Source: Prorocentrum cordatum (taxonomy: Eukaryota > Sar > Dinophyceae > Prorocentrales > Prorocentraceae). From it: DNA of 64,000 bases. The number at the start of each line of letters is the position of its first letter. Position 1 is the first letter of the stretch. Of the stretch, positions 43,320 to 53,400 are shown piece by piece. A program made the translations under genes and the position numbers. The notes beneath the pieces were generated by a model. It was not told where the DNA came from. It saw nothing but the letters and a program-made list of their open reading frames with translations, and did no database searches. The stretch covers positions 43,501-107,500 of the forward strand of contig CAUYUJ010014631.1 in the NCBI GenBank assembly GCA_963575745.1. The letters are read 5' to 3'.

Positions 43320-43810
43320 CCCGGGCAGGCAACCAAGACAACCAAGATGGTTCGAAGATGGGCCAGGATGGCTCCCAAGCGGCCGAACGTGGCTTCAAGA
43401 CGGTCGAGACGCTTCAAAGAGGGCCCCGGGAGGACCTCCAACATGGCCCGAAGAAGCCAAAATCATTGATTCCATAGTAATTTTCGCATGATCTTCACAT
43501 TCACGCATTTTGGGCTTCCGCTATCTCAAGACGGCCCAAATACTCCACGATGGCTCTAAAACGGCCCAAGAGGCTCGGCCCATAAAGTCCCCACGAGGGC
43601 CCAAGAGGCATCCACGGCGGCCTCAAGACGGCCCAAGAGGGCCTCTGGTGGGACCCTTGCCAAGACTGCCTTCAAAAACCCTTCGATTGCCCAAGACGGC
43701 GCGTAGACGGCCCCACGAGGGCCCCCAGGCACCCACCATGCTGCCAAGAGGGCCCCAAGACGGCTTAACAGAGCCCCAAGACGGCCTAAGCGAGGCTCAG
43801 GGCGGCTCGT
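43320..43810 (+). repeat. CAAGACGGCCC-type short tandem repeats
   Basis: Words such as CAAGATGGTT, TCAAGACGGCCCAA and CACGAGGGCCC recur every 10-24 bases. Around 43452-43475 is GAAGCCAAAATCATTGATT, which also occurs in the repeat at 58.7 and 59.1 kb, linking the two regions to one family. Confidence 0.65.
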
Positions 43811-45415
43811 GATGAAGAGTTGGTCTTGGGGAGAGCCCCAGATCTCCTGGACCCGTTTTCTTCGGGTGCCTTTTTGTTTTATGCTAAATGGGGTGAGGGG
43901 TAATGTAGGTGGCGCGTTTGTAATTACCCGATCTTCCCAGTCACGGAAGCGAGAACGTTTTTGCCGTTTGCCCATCTAGAGCGTAACAAAGTTATCGTTC
44001 CTCGTTCCAGGAGGATATGTATTTCTCGTTCTCTTTTTTTCTCCCTCTCTCTCTCTCTTTCTTTTTTCTGGTGCCCCCAGAAACCCTCGTGCTCCCTCTA
44101 ACCTTAAGAATCCCCATTGGCCACCCAGCCCCCCCAGCCCCCAGCATCTCGTCAACAATCCGCCCTCATTATACTCTGTTATCATTATCGCCATCATCAA
44201 CTTCATCGTCATCCCAATTTTTCTTGGGCTCCAGAGCTCTCGACCCCATCGGTACATTTGCTTTGTCGCGGGCCTGCATTTTTGTTCGTCCCAGGGCCTG
44301 AGAGGAGCCCCGGGAGACAGAAATGAAAAGAAGGTCACCCACTGACATGTTTATTCTAGACGCTTTGGAGGTCTGCTTCTCGCCTCCCTCTCTCCCCTCT
44401 CTTCTTCGGTGGCGGGCGTAGAATGGGAGTGGCACAAGGGGGGCGGCCTTCTATAAGAAGGCAGGGAACTTCCTGAGCACTCCCGCCGTCTACAGTCGAG
44501 GCTGATTAGTAGGGTTGCCCTGCCAAGTCAAGAGTATCCTTGTGTCCTGTGCGTTCGCGACCCATGCCTTCTGCATTCCTGCGGCAGTGTGGCCCTCGGA
44601 AGGGTCTTGTGTCCTCTCGCGTGCGCTCTCCAATCAACCCCGACTGTAAGAAGCCTTCAGAAACCCTCCGCGTAAAGATTGGCGGCGCGCGTGGAACAGG
44701 GATGGGGCGAGGGGGCAGCCTTCTAAGAGGGCAGGTGGCTCAGACAAAATTCGAGGTCACCAACAGGTCGCTCCCCTCGCATGCCTCCACGCCGGGTGGG
44801 GCAGGGCCTAAAGTGTCGCTTCATCTTCCTCCATCCTCCTCTTTTTCCCTCCTTCCGCCTTCCTTCTTCCTCCCTCCTCTTCCTCCTCCTCCTCCTCCCC
44901 CTACCTTCAGCGGGTACCTACCCGCACCAATCCAGAGATCCTGGCAGTGACTGAGTATAGGGCGCAGGATCGGCCAGGCCAAGACCGGGGTCGGTGCGTC
45001 ATTCCAGTCTCCGTCGACTTACTCCATCCCCCATCTTGGGGTGCCCTCCTCTGGCTCACTGCCCCCACCCGTACCGAGTCAACGCGACGGCATTTCGCGT
45101 TCGCCCACGAGTTCCCGCCGTCACACTACTTCTCGGGAGAGTGAGTACGCAGGAGAGGCGGGCATTGACGGCGCAGAGAAGGCGCGGAGGAATGCAGAGC
45201 AGCAGGGTTCGCAGTATTCGAGCTTGCCAGGTGCTCCAGAAATGGATTCAGATGAACAGGAAGAACAATGATTCGTGAAGGCCTCAGTCGGATCAGCGCT
45301 TGATTGCTACGATGGGGATAGCGGTCGGAATACGTAATCCCCAGGGCCGGCATCACTCTGTCCTCTTGCGAGTTCCACCGCGGCGTTTTGAGAGACACTG
45401 GGGGGAAGCAAAAGG
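43811..45415. other. No supportable gene; pyrimidine-rich tracts
   Basis: CT-rich runs lie at about 44030-44070 and 44820-44905, and a CATCATCA patch near 44190. Open frames here have no motifs. A poly-C/T tract followed by ordinary sequence is the general pattern. Confidence 0.35.
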
Positions 45416-45783
45416 TTGTCGTTGCCACTGGTTACATTATTGAAACAGGAAGTGAGCCAAGGTCAAGCAGACCTAGAATTGGAATGTGCCAGTACCGCGA
45501 ACAATGTCAATAGGTTGATGTCCATGGCCGCGCGCGTCGGGAGATCCATCAATGACATCGCAGGGGGGGGGTCCTTGCATTATTTCTCGCTTATCAAAGT
45601 GACAGGGCTCTCCCCACGTGAAGCCATCTCAAGTCGACTTGCGCACCGCTCCCTGCTTGGACGGCAGAAGACGCAGGGACGTGGTCCCAAAAGTGAACAT
45701 ATGTTGGACTCGATGTGCCTGGGGGGCCTCAACGTTGCTTCGCTGGAAGCGAAATTAACGAAAGCGCGTCTTCTTTATTCCCC
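45416..45783 (+). CDS. Possible coding segment, unknown
   Basis: The frame reads LVTLLKQEVSQGQADLELEC, then NVNRLMSMAARVGRSINDIA and SPREAISSRLAHRSLLGRQK. The composition is that of an ordinary soluble protein, unlike the surrounding low-complexity DNA. It runs on into the head of the satellite element, where I end it. No motif, no start evidence, no second copy to compare; it may be chance. Confidence 0.25.
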
Positions 45784-46220
45784 ACCATCCTGTGGTGTTG
45801 GGTCCTCGTTTTGAAGAGAGCGCCAGGCGTTATTTCTCCTCCTCGCCCCCTCCTCCCATCTTTGCCTCTGCCCTCTGCATGTTTCTGTTTCGGCACGCCC
45901 CTGACACGCTCTGTGGTCCCATGGGAAGCCCAGAAGAAAGCCCCAGTGGCACATTGCGGATGGCGCGCCCGCACCCTATTCGACATACACCTCTCACGTT
46001 TCGTGAGAGAGGAGGAGGAGGAGGAGGAGGAGGAGGAGGAGGAGGAGGAGGAGGAGGGCGGCAAAGTCAGTACACGTACGTGGATAACGTCCCAGTCCAC
46101 GGCGTAGGTGAAGGCCACGAAGCAGCCCGGCGTAGAAGCAGAACAACATGAAGTAGAAGAGGCGGAGGAAGAAGAAGAAGCCCGCGAGGGCCCAGAAGAA
46201 GGCGATGAGCGCCGCGATGG

Positions 46221-47330
46221 TCACGAAGAGAGCGAGGAAGTGCTCCAGAGGGTGGCGACGATGCGCCTGAGCGGCGAATCCCTGCCCGCTGCCTCCGTCA
46301 TGGCTTGGACCCATGCATCACTGTCCACTGACGCGCGCCCATAGCGGGCGGCAGTCGTGGCCATGAACGTCGCATACAGGCGAAGGGCTCGCAGCGCCAA
46401 CTGCGAGGTGTCGAAGCGCCCGTTGAGAAGCAGGAAGTCCTCGAGCCGCTCTTCGAGGGGGGCCAATGCCAACCGGAGCCGGGTCCCAGCCAGCCTCGCC
46501 ACCACAGGACAGTTGGCGTAGTGCTGCATGGAATCTCGTCCTGACTGGCAGCCGAAACAGCAATGAGCTGCGCGAAGGCTGGGAACCGCGCACGTCCAGC
46601 CGTCCATTGTGGCCTTGAAGACAGCGGCCCACACGCACGGCGGCACCACGCGGCCGATAAGCTGGAGTGCGGCTTCAAGACGTCGGACACGATGGCCCGG
46701 AGGGAGGGGAATGCGCCACCTGTCCAGCCGACGGCGCACATGTCGATGAACGGCAGAGATTGACGGTTGCTTCAGAATCTGACTGCACCTCGCCTGCCAC
46801 CGGCCTCTCGGGAGCGGGTTGGGCGAGGAACCCTGGAGAAGCTTGTCCACGCTCGTGTGCTCAGCGCCGGCCCGGCGCGTCAGCCTCAGCTGAGCTTTCT
46901 GGAGGGTGGCGAAGAAATTGCCGTTCAACCAGGGGAGCCACGCGGCCATCCGATCTGGGAACTGCATGGGGGCCTGCTTCGCGGAGAGGTCGAGCAAGCG
47001 ACGTCGAACTCGGAGCCCTCCAGAGCCTGTGTCTTCCCACCGGTGAACCCGACACTTCGCGCCGAGCGCCGTGGCCTCCATGCTCGGCATTTCCGCGGGG
47101 AAGCCCCAGCCGCGCAAGTTCTGCATCAGCTCGGGGGACGTCCAACCTCGAGCGCCAGGGAACAGCACGTTGACCAACCGCCGCTCCTCCTGCTTCCAGG
47201 TTGGAGGTAGCTCCTCTAGCTGCGAGAGGAAGCCAGCCAGTGGGAACACGTGCATGCGCAGCGCACGTCGCACAGCGCCCTTGCCCCTTCCTCTCCTCCT
47301 CTCCCCCGTCCTCCTCCTCCTCTGCCTCAC
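46221..47330 (-). CDS. C-terminal part of a LINE-type reverse transcriptase polyprotein
   Basis: 369 codons; the convincing part begins at HVFPLAGFLSQLEELPPTWK (about residue 28), after an Arg-rich stretch from the polypyrimidine DNA. Near the end it has HCCFGCQSGRDSMQHYANCP, the C-x2-C...H-x4-C knuckle that closes many non-LTR retrotransposon ORF2 proteins. RT catalytic motifs are absent, so this is the region 3' of the RT core. A complete ORF2 would be two to three times longer. Open throughout, which suggests a fairly recent insertion. Confidence 0.65.
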   Translation of the reverse strand: MRQRRRRTGERRRGRGKGAVRRALRMHVFPLAGFLSQLEELPPTWKQEERRLVNVLFPGARGWTSPELMQNLRGWGFPAEMPSMEATALGAKCRVHRWEDTGSGGLRVRRRLLDLSAKQAPMQFPDRMAAWLPWLNGNFFATLQKAQLRLTRRAGAEHTSVDKLLQGSSPNPLPRGRWQARCSQILKQPSISAVHRHVRRRLDRWRIPLPPGHRVRRLEAALQLIGRVVPPCVWAAVFKATMDGWTCAVPSLRAAHCCFGCQSGRDSMQHYANCPVVARLAGTRLRLALAPLEERLEDFLLLNGRFDTSQLALRALRLYATFMATTAARYGRASVDSDAWVQAMTEAAGRDSPLRRIVATLWSTSSLSS

Positions 47331-47345
47331 CCCCCTCAGTCAAAT

Positions 47346-47518
47346 GCAACAAGGAGGTTGCATTTGAGACGCGTTTTATTCCACATCTGTAGTGCCACCC
47401 GTGTGCTGCTGTTCCCTGCTTTGAAAAGGGGTCCAGGGGCATGGAGTGTTCGGCATGGTGCAACAAGGAGGTTGCATTTGAGACGCGTTTTATTCCTCAT
47501 ATGTAGTGCCACCCGTGT
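47346..47518. repeat. 59-bp direct repeat with hairpin near the 5' end of the LINE
   Basis: GCAACAAGGAGGTTGCATTT, then GAGACGCGTTTTATTCC, then TGTAGTGCCACCCGTGT occupy 47346-47404 and 47460-47518 with two mismatches. Copy 1 is preceded by bases that extend an inverted repeat: CAAATGCAAC at 47341 pairs with GTTGCATTTG at 47357, with a 6-base loop. Confidence 0.8.
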
Positions 47519-47580
47519 CGCTGAACAGGCCGAGGCGCTAACATGTTTCTACTGCGTTTGAATCATGTTGGGGTGAAAAA

Positions 47581-48345
47581 ACACCTCTCACGTTTCGTGG
47601 CCCCATAGGAAGTTCCACCGAAGGCCCCTGTGGCACAGTCCGCATGGCGTACCCGCGCCCGATTGGGCACACTCGTCACACGTTTCGCTGCCCCATGGAA
47701 GTTCCGCCTTCAGCCCCACTGTCGCAATCCGCATGGCGTATCCGCGTCCGTTTCGGCACACCTCTCACACGTTTAGTGGATCTATAGGGTGCTCCACCGA
47801 AGGCCCCAGTGGCACAGTCCGCATTACGTATCCGCACCCGACTCGGCACACCGTTCACACGCTTCGTGGCTGCATAGGAAGCTCCACCGAAGGCCCCTGT
47901 GGCACAGTTTGCATGGCGTACCCGTGCCCCATGTCGGAACACCCCTCACACATTTCGTGGCCCCATAGGAAGCTCCACCGAGGGCCCTTGTGGCACAGTC
48001 CGCATGGCGTGCCCGCGCCCGATTCGGCACACTCCTCACACGTTTCGTGGCCCCATAAGATGTTCCACCGAAGGCCCCTTGTGGCACAGTCCGGCGTACC
48101 CGCGCCCGATTAGGCACACCCCTTACACGTTGCGTTGCCCCATGGGGAATTCCGCCGAATTTTCCAGTGGCACGGTCCGCATGGCGTACCCGCACCCGAT
48201 TCGGCACAACCTTCACACGCGTCGTGGCTCTACGGGGATCTCTGGCGAAAGCCCCAGTGGCAGCACCCGCATGGCGGCCCCGCCCCATGTCCGCACACCC
48301 TTCACACTGTTCGTGGCCCCGTAGGGAGCTCCAACGAATGCGATA
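47581..48345 (-). repeat. 90-bp family 1 array, about eight units, opposite orientation
   Basis: On the plus strand the units read CACACGTTTCGTGGCCCCAT, then GGAAGCTCCACCGAAGGCCC and GTGGCACAGTCCGCATGGCG, the reverse complement of the array at 21.8-25.3 kb. Units are more diverged from each other than in the large array. Confidence 0.85.
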
Positions 48346-48683
48346 CTCACAACGACTGTACTCACAATCGCAATTCAAAGGGTCCTTCGTTTGGAACAGG
48401 TTTTTTGCTGCTGCATTCCCAGGAAGCCTCGTATCTTGTGTTAATGGTTCCGAAAGGCAGTCGACTCGATGGAAGTGTTCTTCAGAATTCGTGGGAGTTC
48501 TGTCATAGTATTGCCCATGGGCAGCAGCACCGCCCAGGGCCAGCATTGCCTTACGGTGCTCGTGATTCCTGGAATTGTGCATGTGTTGCAGTCGTAGTAA
48601 CGTCGCCATAGCGGAGGTACGTATCCCTTGCTGTCGTCAATAAGGCTCTGCGTGACACAGTGGAGGGTCTCGTACAGTTTTTT

Positions 48684-48800
48684 CCAACCCTCCTGCGTTG
48701 GGTTCTCGTTTTGAATAGAGCACTGCTCGCGCGTCGCCTTCCTTACTTCCCTTCTTCCTTCCCGCCCCTTCCCGCCCCTCTCTTCCCCCTTGCCTTTTGC
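48684..48800 (+). repeat. Head module with polypyrimidine tract
   Basis: CCAACCCTCCTGCGTTGGGT, then TCTCGTTTTGAATAGAGC, matches the head at 45784, followed by CTTCC/CCC-rich sequence (48735-48800). The 102-bp array starts 25 bases further on. Confidence 0.7.
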
Positions 48801-48824
48801 CTCGCTCGTCGCTGCGTGCCAGCT

Positions 48825-50927
48825 GGGGGGCTGCGATCTGTGAAACTGTCGCCACTTTCGAGGCCTGCTGGGGGGCCCAGCGCAGTGGGTACTCACGGCA
48901 GACTCAAATGGGACCTCGCCATCCCTGGGGGGCTGCGATCTGTGAAGCTGTCGCCACTTTCGAGGCCTGCTGGGGGGCCCAGCGCAGTGGGCACTCACGG
49001 CAGACTCAAATGGGACCTCGCCATCCTTGGGGGGCTGCGATCTGCGAAACCGTCGCCACTTTCGAGGCCTGCTGGGGGGCCCAGCGCAGTGGGTACTCAC
49101 CGCAGACTCAAATTTGACCTCGCTATCCTTGGGAACTGCGATCTGTGAAACTGTCGCCACTTTCGAGGCCTGCTGGGGGGCCCAGCACAGTGGGCACTCA
49201 CGGCAGGCTCAAATGGGACCTCGCCATCCCTGGGGGGCTGCGATCTGTGAAATCGTCGCCACTTTCGAGGCTTGCTGGGGGGCCCAGCGCAGTGGGTACT
49301 CACGGCAAACTCAAATGGAACCTCGCCATCCCTGGGGGGCTGCGATCTGTGAAACTGTCGCCACTTTCGAGGCCTGCTGGGGGGGCCAGCACAATGGGTA
49401 CTCACGGCAGACTCAAATGGGACCTCGCCATCCCTGGGGGGCTGCGATCTGTGAAACTGTCGCCACTTTCGAGGCCTGCTGGGGGGCCCAGCACAGTGGG
49501 TACTCACGGCGGACTCAAATGACCTCGCCATCCCTGGGGGGCTGCGATCTGTGAAACTGTCGCCACTTTCGAGGCCTGCTGGGGGGCCCAGCACAGTGGG
49601 TACCCACACGCAGATTCAAATTAGACCTCGCCATCCCTGGGGGGCTGCGATCTGTGAAACTGTCGCCACTTTCGAGGCCTGCTGGGGGGCCCAGCACAGT
49701 GGGTACTCACCGCAGACTCAAATTAGACCTCGCCATCCCTGGGGGGCTGCGATCTGTGAAACTGTCGCCACTTTCGAGGCCTGCTGGGGGGCCCAGCACA
49801 GTGGGTACTCACGGCGGACTCAAATTAGACCTCGCCATCCCTGGGGGGCTGCGATCTGTGAAACTGTCGCCACTTTCGAGGCCTGCTGGGGGGCCCAGCA
49901 CAGTGGGTACCCACGGCAGACTCAAATGGACCTCGCCATCCCTGGGGGGCTGCGATCTGTGAAACTGTCGCCACTTTCGAGGCCTGCTGGGGGGCCCAGC
50001 ACAGTGGGTACTCACGGCAGACTCAAATTAGACCTCGCCATCCCTGGGGGGCTGCGATCTGTGAAACTGTCGCCACTTTCGAGGCCTGCTGGGGGGCCCA
50101 GCACAGTGGGTACTCACGGCAGACTCAAATGGGACCTCGCCATCCCTGACCTGTTCGAGGGGCTGATCTGTGAACTGTCGCCAGAGGGCTGCTGCCCAGC
50201 ACAGTGGGTACTCACCGCAGACTCAAATTAGACCTCGCCATCCCTGGGGGGCTGCGATCTGTGAAACTGTCGCCAGTTTCGAGGCCTGCTGGGGGGCCCA
50301 GCACAGTGGGTACCACCGCAGACTCAAATTTGACCTCGCCATCCCTGGGGGGGCTGCGATCTGTGAAACTGTCGCCACTTTCGAGGGCTGCTGAGGGGCC
50401 CAGCACAGTGGGTACCCACCGCAGACTCAAATTAGACCTCGCCATCCCTGGGGGGCTGCGATCTGTGAAACTGTCGCCACTTTCGAGGCCTGCTGGGGGG
50501 CCCAGCACAGTGGGTACTCACCGCAGACTCAAATTAGACCTCGCCATCCCTGGGGTGCTACGATCTGTGAAACTGTCGCCACTTTCGAGTGCTGCTCAGG
50601 GGCCCAGCGCAGTGGGTACCCACACGCAAATTCAAATTAGACCTCCCCATCCCTGGGGGGCTGCGATCTGTGAAGCTGTTGCCACTTTCGAGGCCTGCTG
50701 GGGGGCCCAGCACATTACGCCACACGCAGATTCAAATTAGACCTCGCCATCCCTGGGGGGCTGCGATCTGTGAAACTGTCGCCACTTTCGAGGCCTGCTT
50801 GCGGGGCCCAGCACAGTGACGCCACACGCAGATTCAAATTAGACCTCGCCATCCCTGGGGGGCTGCGATCTGTGAAACTGTCGCCACTTTGGAGGCCTGC
50901 TTGCGGGGCCCAGCACAGTGACGCCTT
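48825..50927 (+). repeat. 102-bp tandem array, about 20 units
   Basis: Unit landmarks are GGGGGGCTGCGATCTGTGAA, CTGTCGCCACTTTCGAGGCC and GGGCCCAGCACAGTGGGTAC. CTGCGATCTG begins at 48831, 48933 and 49035, giving a period of 102. A shorter, degenerate unit sits at about 50150-50215, and the last three units change to GCTTGCGGGGCCCAGCACAG and a GACGCC junction. Again the period is a multiple of three and frames stay open on both strands. Confidence 0.92.
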
Positions 50928-51130
50928 TCAAGTAGCTCACACATCAAGTCGATTGTCCATACAAGTTTCGGCCAACTCCTCGTTTCCATTGATACAAATG
51001 GGTTGGGTACGTCACAGGGTAATTTGCGAGCGCATGTCACAATCGAAGTCCACGAAAGAAACCACCGCATTCGCAAGTCACGGGGCAAATTTAAGATGTA
51101 CGTGTTGATGTGTTTCGTTGCGGCTGTTGT

Positions 51131-51300
51131 TCCCAACTATCCTGTGGCGTTGGGTCCTTGTGTTGAGTCAGCAGTGCCCCGTGTTCCCGCTCCTCTCCTC
51201 CTCCTGCTCCTCTTCCTCCTCCTGCTCCTCCTCCTCCTCCTCTTTCCTCGCCGTCATCATCATAATCATCAACAACAGCATCATCATCACCATCGCCATT
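51131..51300 (+). repeat. Head module with polypyrimidine and ATC tracts
   Basis: CCCAACTATCCTGTGGCGTT, then GGGTCCTTGTGTTGAGTC, followed by CTCCTCCTCCTGCTCCTCTT (51185-51245) and ATCATCATAATCATC (51255-51300). It precedes the spliced-leader relic and the G-rich minisatellite. Confidence 0.7.
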
Positions 51301-51310
51301 ATCCGAGTAA

Positions 51311-51325
51311 CAATTTTGGCTCAAG
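51311..51325 (+). other. Relic of a dinoflagellate spliced leader
   Basis: CAATTTTGGCTCAAG differs by one base from the last 15 bases of the conserved dinoflagellate spliced leader, and CCGAG a few bases upstream resembles the leader start. Trans-spliced mRNAs that were reverse-transcribed and reinserted leave such relics. The following 60 bases (CTTGGTCCGAGACAGCGTGG) show no recognised protein, so the source gene is unknown. Confidence 0.5.
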
Positions 51326-51545
51326 CCTTGGTCCGAGACAGCGTGGCTTCAGGCGCACGCGATTTTGAACACCCTGATAGGCAGAGTTTTGCTGAGATGT
51401 GAAACAGCGTGTTCTGCCGCTGCTGGCAGAAAAGCCGAATGGGCCACTAGGGGTTTCAATCCCGGCCCCCCCACACCTAGAAACCAGGGGGGTCATTGGG
51501 GGTTCCAAGCCCGTCCACCCCCCGGTCCATCATGAAAAAGGGAGG

Positions 51546-52518
51546 GGGTCACTACCGGTTCGAACCCCCCCACCCCGCACCCCTCCTAGCTGCCGGCAGC
51601 GATCCCCTCCTCCCCCACTCCGGATGGGGGACTGGTAGGAATATTGGTGGGGACGTGGGGATGGTGGTGGGGAGTAGGGACAGTGGTGCGGACAGTGGGG
51701 AGAGTAGGACCGTGGTGGGGACAGTGGTGGGGAGTGGGGACAGTGGGACAGTGGTGGGGTTACTGATGGGGACAGTGGTGACAGTGGTGGGAACAGTGGG
51801 GACTGTGGGACAATGGTGGGGACAGTGGGACAGTGGTGGCGGGGGCAGTCGTGAGGGGACAGTGGGGACAGTGGTGGGGACAGTGGCGACAGTGGGACAG
51901 TGGTGGGAACGGAAGTGGTGGGGACAGTGGTGAGGGCGGTGGTGAGAATGGGACAGTGGTACAGCGGGGACTGGCGGGGAGTGGGGACAGTGGAACAGTG
52001 GTGGGGACGGTGGTGGTGGGGACAGTGGTGAGGGGTCAGTGGGACAGCGGTGGGGACAGTGGGGACGGTGAGACAGTGGTGGGGACGGCGGTGGTGGGGA
52101 CAGTGGTGATGGCGGTGGTGAGGACGGTGGTGGGACAATGGGACAGTGGAACAGTGGGGACAGCCGGGGACAGTGTGGACAGCGGGGGACCGTTGGGACA
52201 GCGGGACAGCAGTGGGACAGCGGTGGGGACAGTGGGACAGTGGTGGGGACAGTGGGGAGAGTGGGACCGTGGTGGGGACAGTGGTCGGGACAGTGGGGAC
52301 AGTGCGGCAGTGGTGGGGGCACTGGCGGGGACAGTGGGGACAGTGGTGGGAACAGTGGGAACACTGGTTGGGGGCAGTGGGGACAGTCGGGCAGTGGTGG
52401 GGACGGCGGTGGTGAGGACAGTGGTGAGGGCTGTGGTGAGGACGGTGGCGGGCCCTGGAGTCGTTTGCCGGCAGCGAGTGGGGGGGTGAGGGGTTCGAAT
52501 TGGTAGTGGCCCCCTGAA
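51546..52518. repeat. G-rich minisatellite bounded by inverted repeats
   Basis: Bases 51650-52455 are GGGGACAGTGGTGGGGACAG-like repeats with a mean period of about 12-15. The left boundary (51548-51600) contains TCACTACCGGTTCGAACCCC and GCTGCCGGCAGC. The right boundary (about 52468-52515) contains GCCGGCAGCGAG and GGGGTTCGAATTGGTAGTGG, its reverse complement with small indels. The interior has many G4-forming runs on the plus strand. It lies about 0.5 kb after a head module. Confidence 0.75.
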
Positions 52519-52888
52519 CTTCGGTTTTCCGGCAGAGGGGGGGGGAGGGGGGGGGTCCTTGCCGACGTGGGGGGCTCGAGTAGGGGTGGGGGACTCCCGG
52601 GTTCCGGAGGAAGAGTGGAGGAGACGGGGGGGGGGAATTTTCCACAGCAGAGCGTCGGTGGATTACGCTCTCTCTAAGATGTTGTTGCCATGGCGTTGTC
52701 AGCTCTGGTAGCCGCAATTGGAAGTTTCACGGCTGGATACATCCGGGCTTCTCACAAGGATGAATGATGTTGTGTTTGTGGCTTGAAGCGTTTGGACACA
52801 TCGTGCAACATATCCTCGTGAATAGGAGCAGGCTGGTGCATCTCTTCGCCGAGCCATGCGAACATTGGAACGAGCTACACCTTGCTGA
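52519..52888. other. G-rich stretch then ordinary sequence
   Basis: Runs of G continue to about 52640. After that base composition normalises and the possible coding region starts. Confidence 0.3.
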
Positions 52889-53194
52889 TTGTGCGATATT
52901 GATTGGGCACCCTTGCTCCAGCGTGTTGAGAATTGGAGTTCATTGGTCATAGCAACAGCGGACGCCAAGCGTGAAGCGGAGCGCGCCTTGGCATGCAACG
53001 ATTGCATGGCATGTGCTGGTGGGTTGTACGAATGCGACTTTGTATTTCGCCATTGGGATGTCGGCAAGGAAGTCATGATCGTAGAAAGCAACACACGAAA
53101 CCACATTCTTCAGGTTGGGGAAACTGTTAAGATCCTGCCACCTGGGCGCATTGGCAAGATAAATGAGGTCGACCGATTTGAATTTGCCATATAG
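52889..53194 (+). CDS. Possible coding segment with KOW/SH3-like ending
   Basis: Reads VIATADAKREAERALACNDC, then GLYECDFVFRHWDVGKEVMI and VGETVKILPPGRIGKINEVD before the stop. The last part has the Val-Lys-x-Leu-Pro...Gly-Lys-Ile pattern of short beta-barrel domains, but this is a weak resemblance. The region is less GC-rich than its surroundings. No start evidence. Confidence 0.3.
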   Translation: MCDIDWAPLLQRVENWSSLVIATADAKREAERALACNDCMACAGGLYECDFVFRHWDVGKEVMIVESNTRNHILQVGETVKILPPGRIGKINEVDRFEFAI

Positions 53195-53400
53195 GGTGGC
53201 ATTTACCGACCCATCGCATCAGTATTGGTTATTAGAAACAGACGTCGCATTTCAATGACGTTGCGCGTTCCCACTAAGCAACTTCGTTTTGGATTACATG
53301 CAGCAGGTTGGCGTGCAAAACGCTGAGGCCGTGCAGGCACTGAGGCACCATCCCTTGCGAACGGAAGCGATGTGCAGTACAGCTGTACTGGGCGCTTACG

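Larger units (their letters stand above)
46006..47580 (-). mobile_element. 5'-truncated non-LTR retrotransposon with 19-bp target-site duplication
   Basis: ACACCTCTCACGTTTCGTG lies at 45987-46005 and again at 47581-47599, directly flanking the insert. Neighbouring family 1 units read CTCACACGTTTCG at this place, so the shared CTCTCACGTTTCG variant on both sides argues for duplication of one site, not two array units. On the minus strand the element ends in a TCC trinucleotide tail (complement of the GGA tract 46009-46056) instead of poly-A. It carries the C-terminal part of a LINE-type ORF. Confidence 0.7.
45784..48395 (+). repeat. Composite satellite element, copy 2, split by a retrotransposon
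   Basis: Head (45784-45815), pyrimidine-rich tract (45833-45890), just over one 90-bp family 1 unit (45895-46005), then the non-LTR insertion (46006-47580). About eight more units follow (47581-48345) and the tail (about 48343-48395: ATACTCACAACGACTGTACT, then GGGTCCTTCG). The order matches copy 1 read on its minus strand. Confidence 0.65.

Noticed and set aside
51555-51572. tRNA T-arm-like GGTTCGAACC
   Set aside because: No acceptor, D-arm or anticodon arm can be folded around it; it belongs to the inverted-repeat arms of the G-rich minisatellite.
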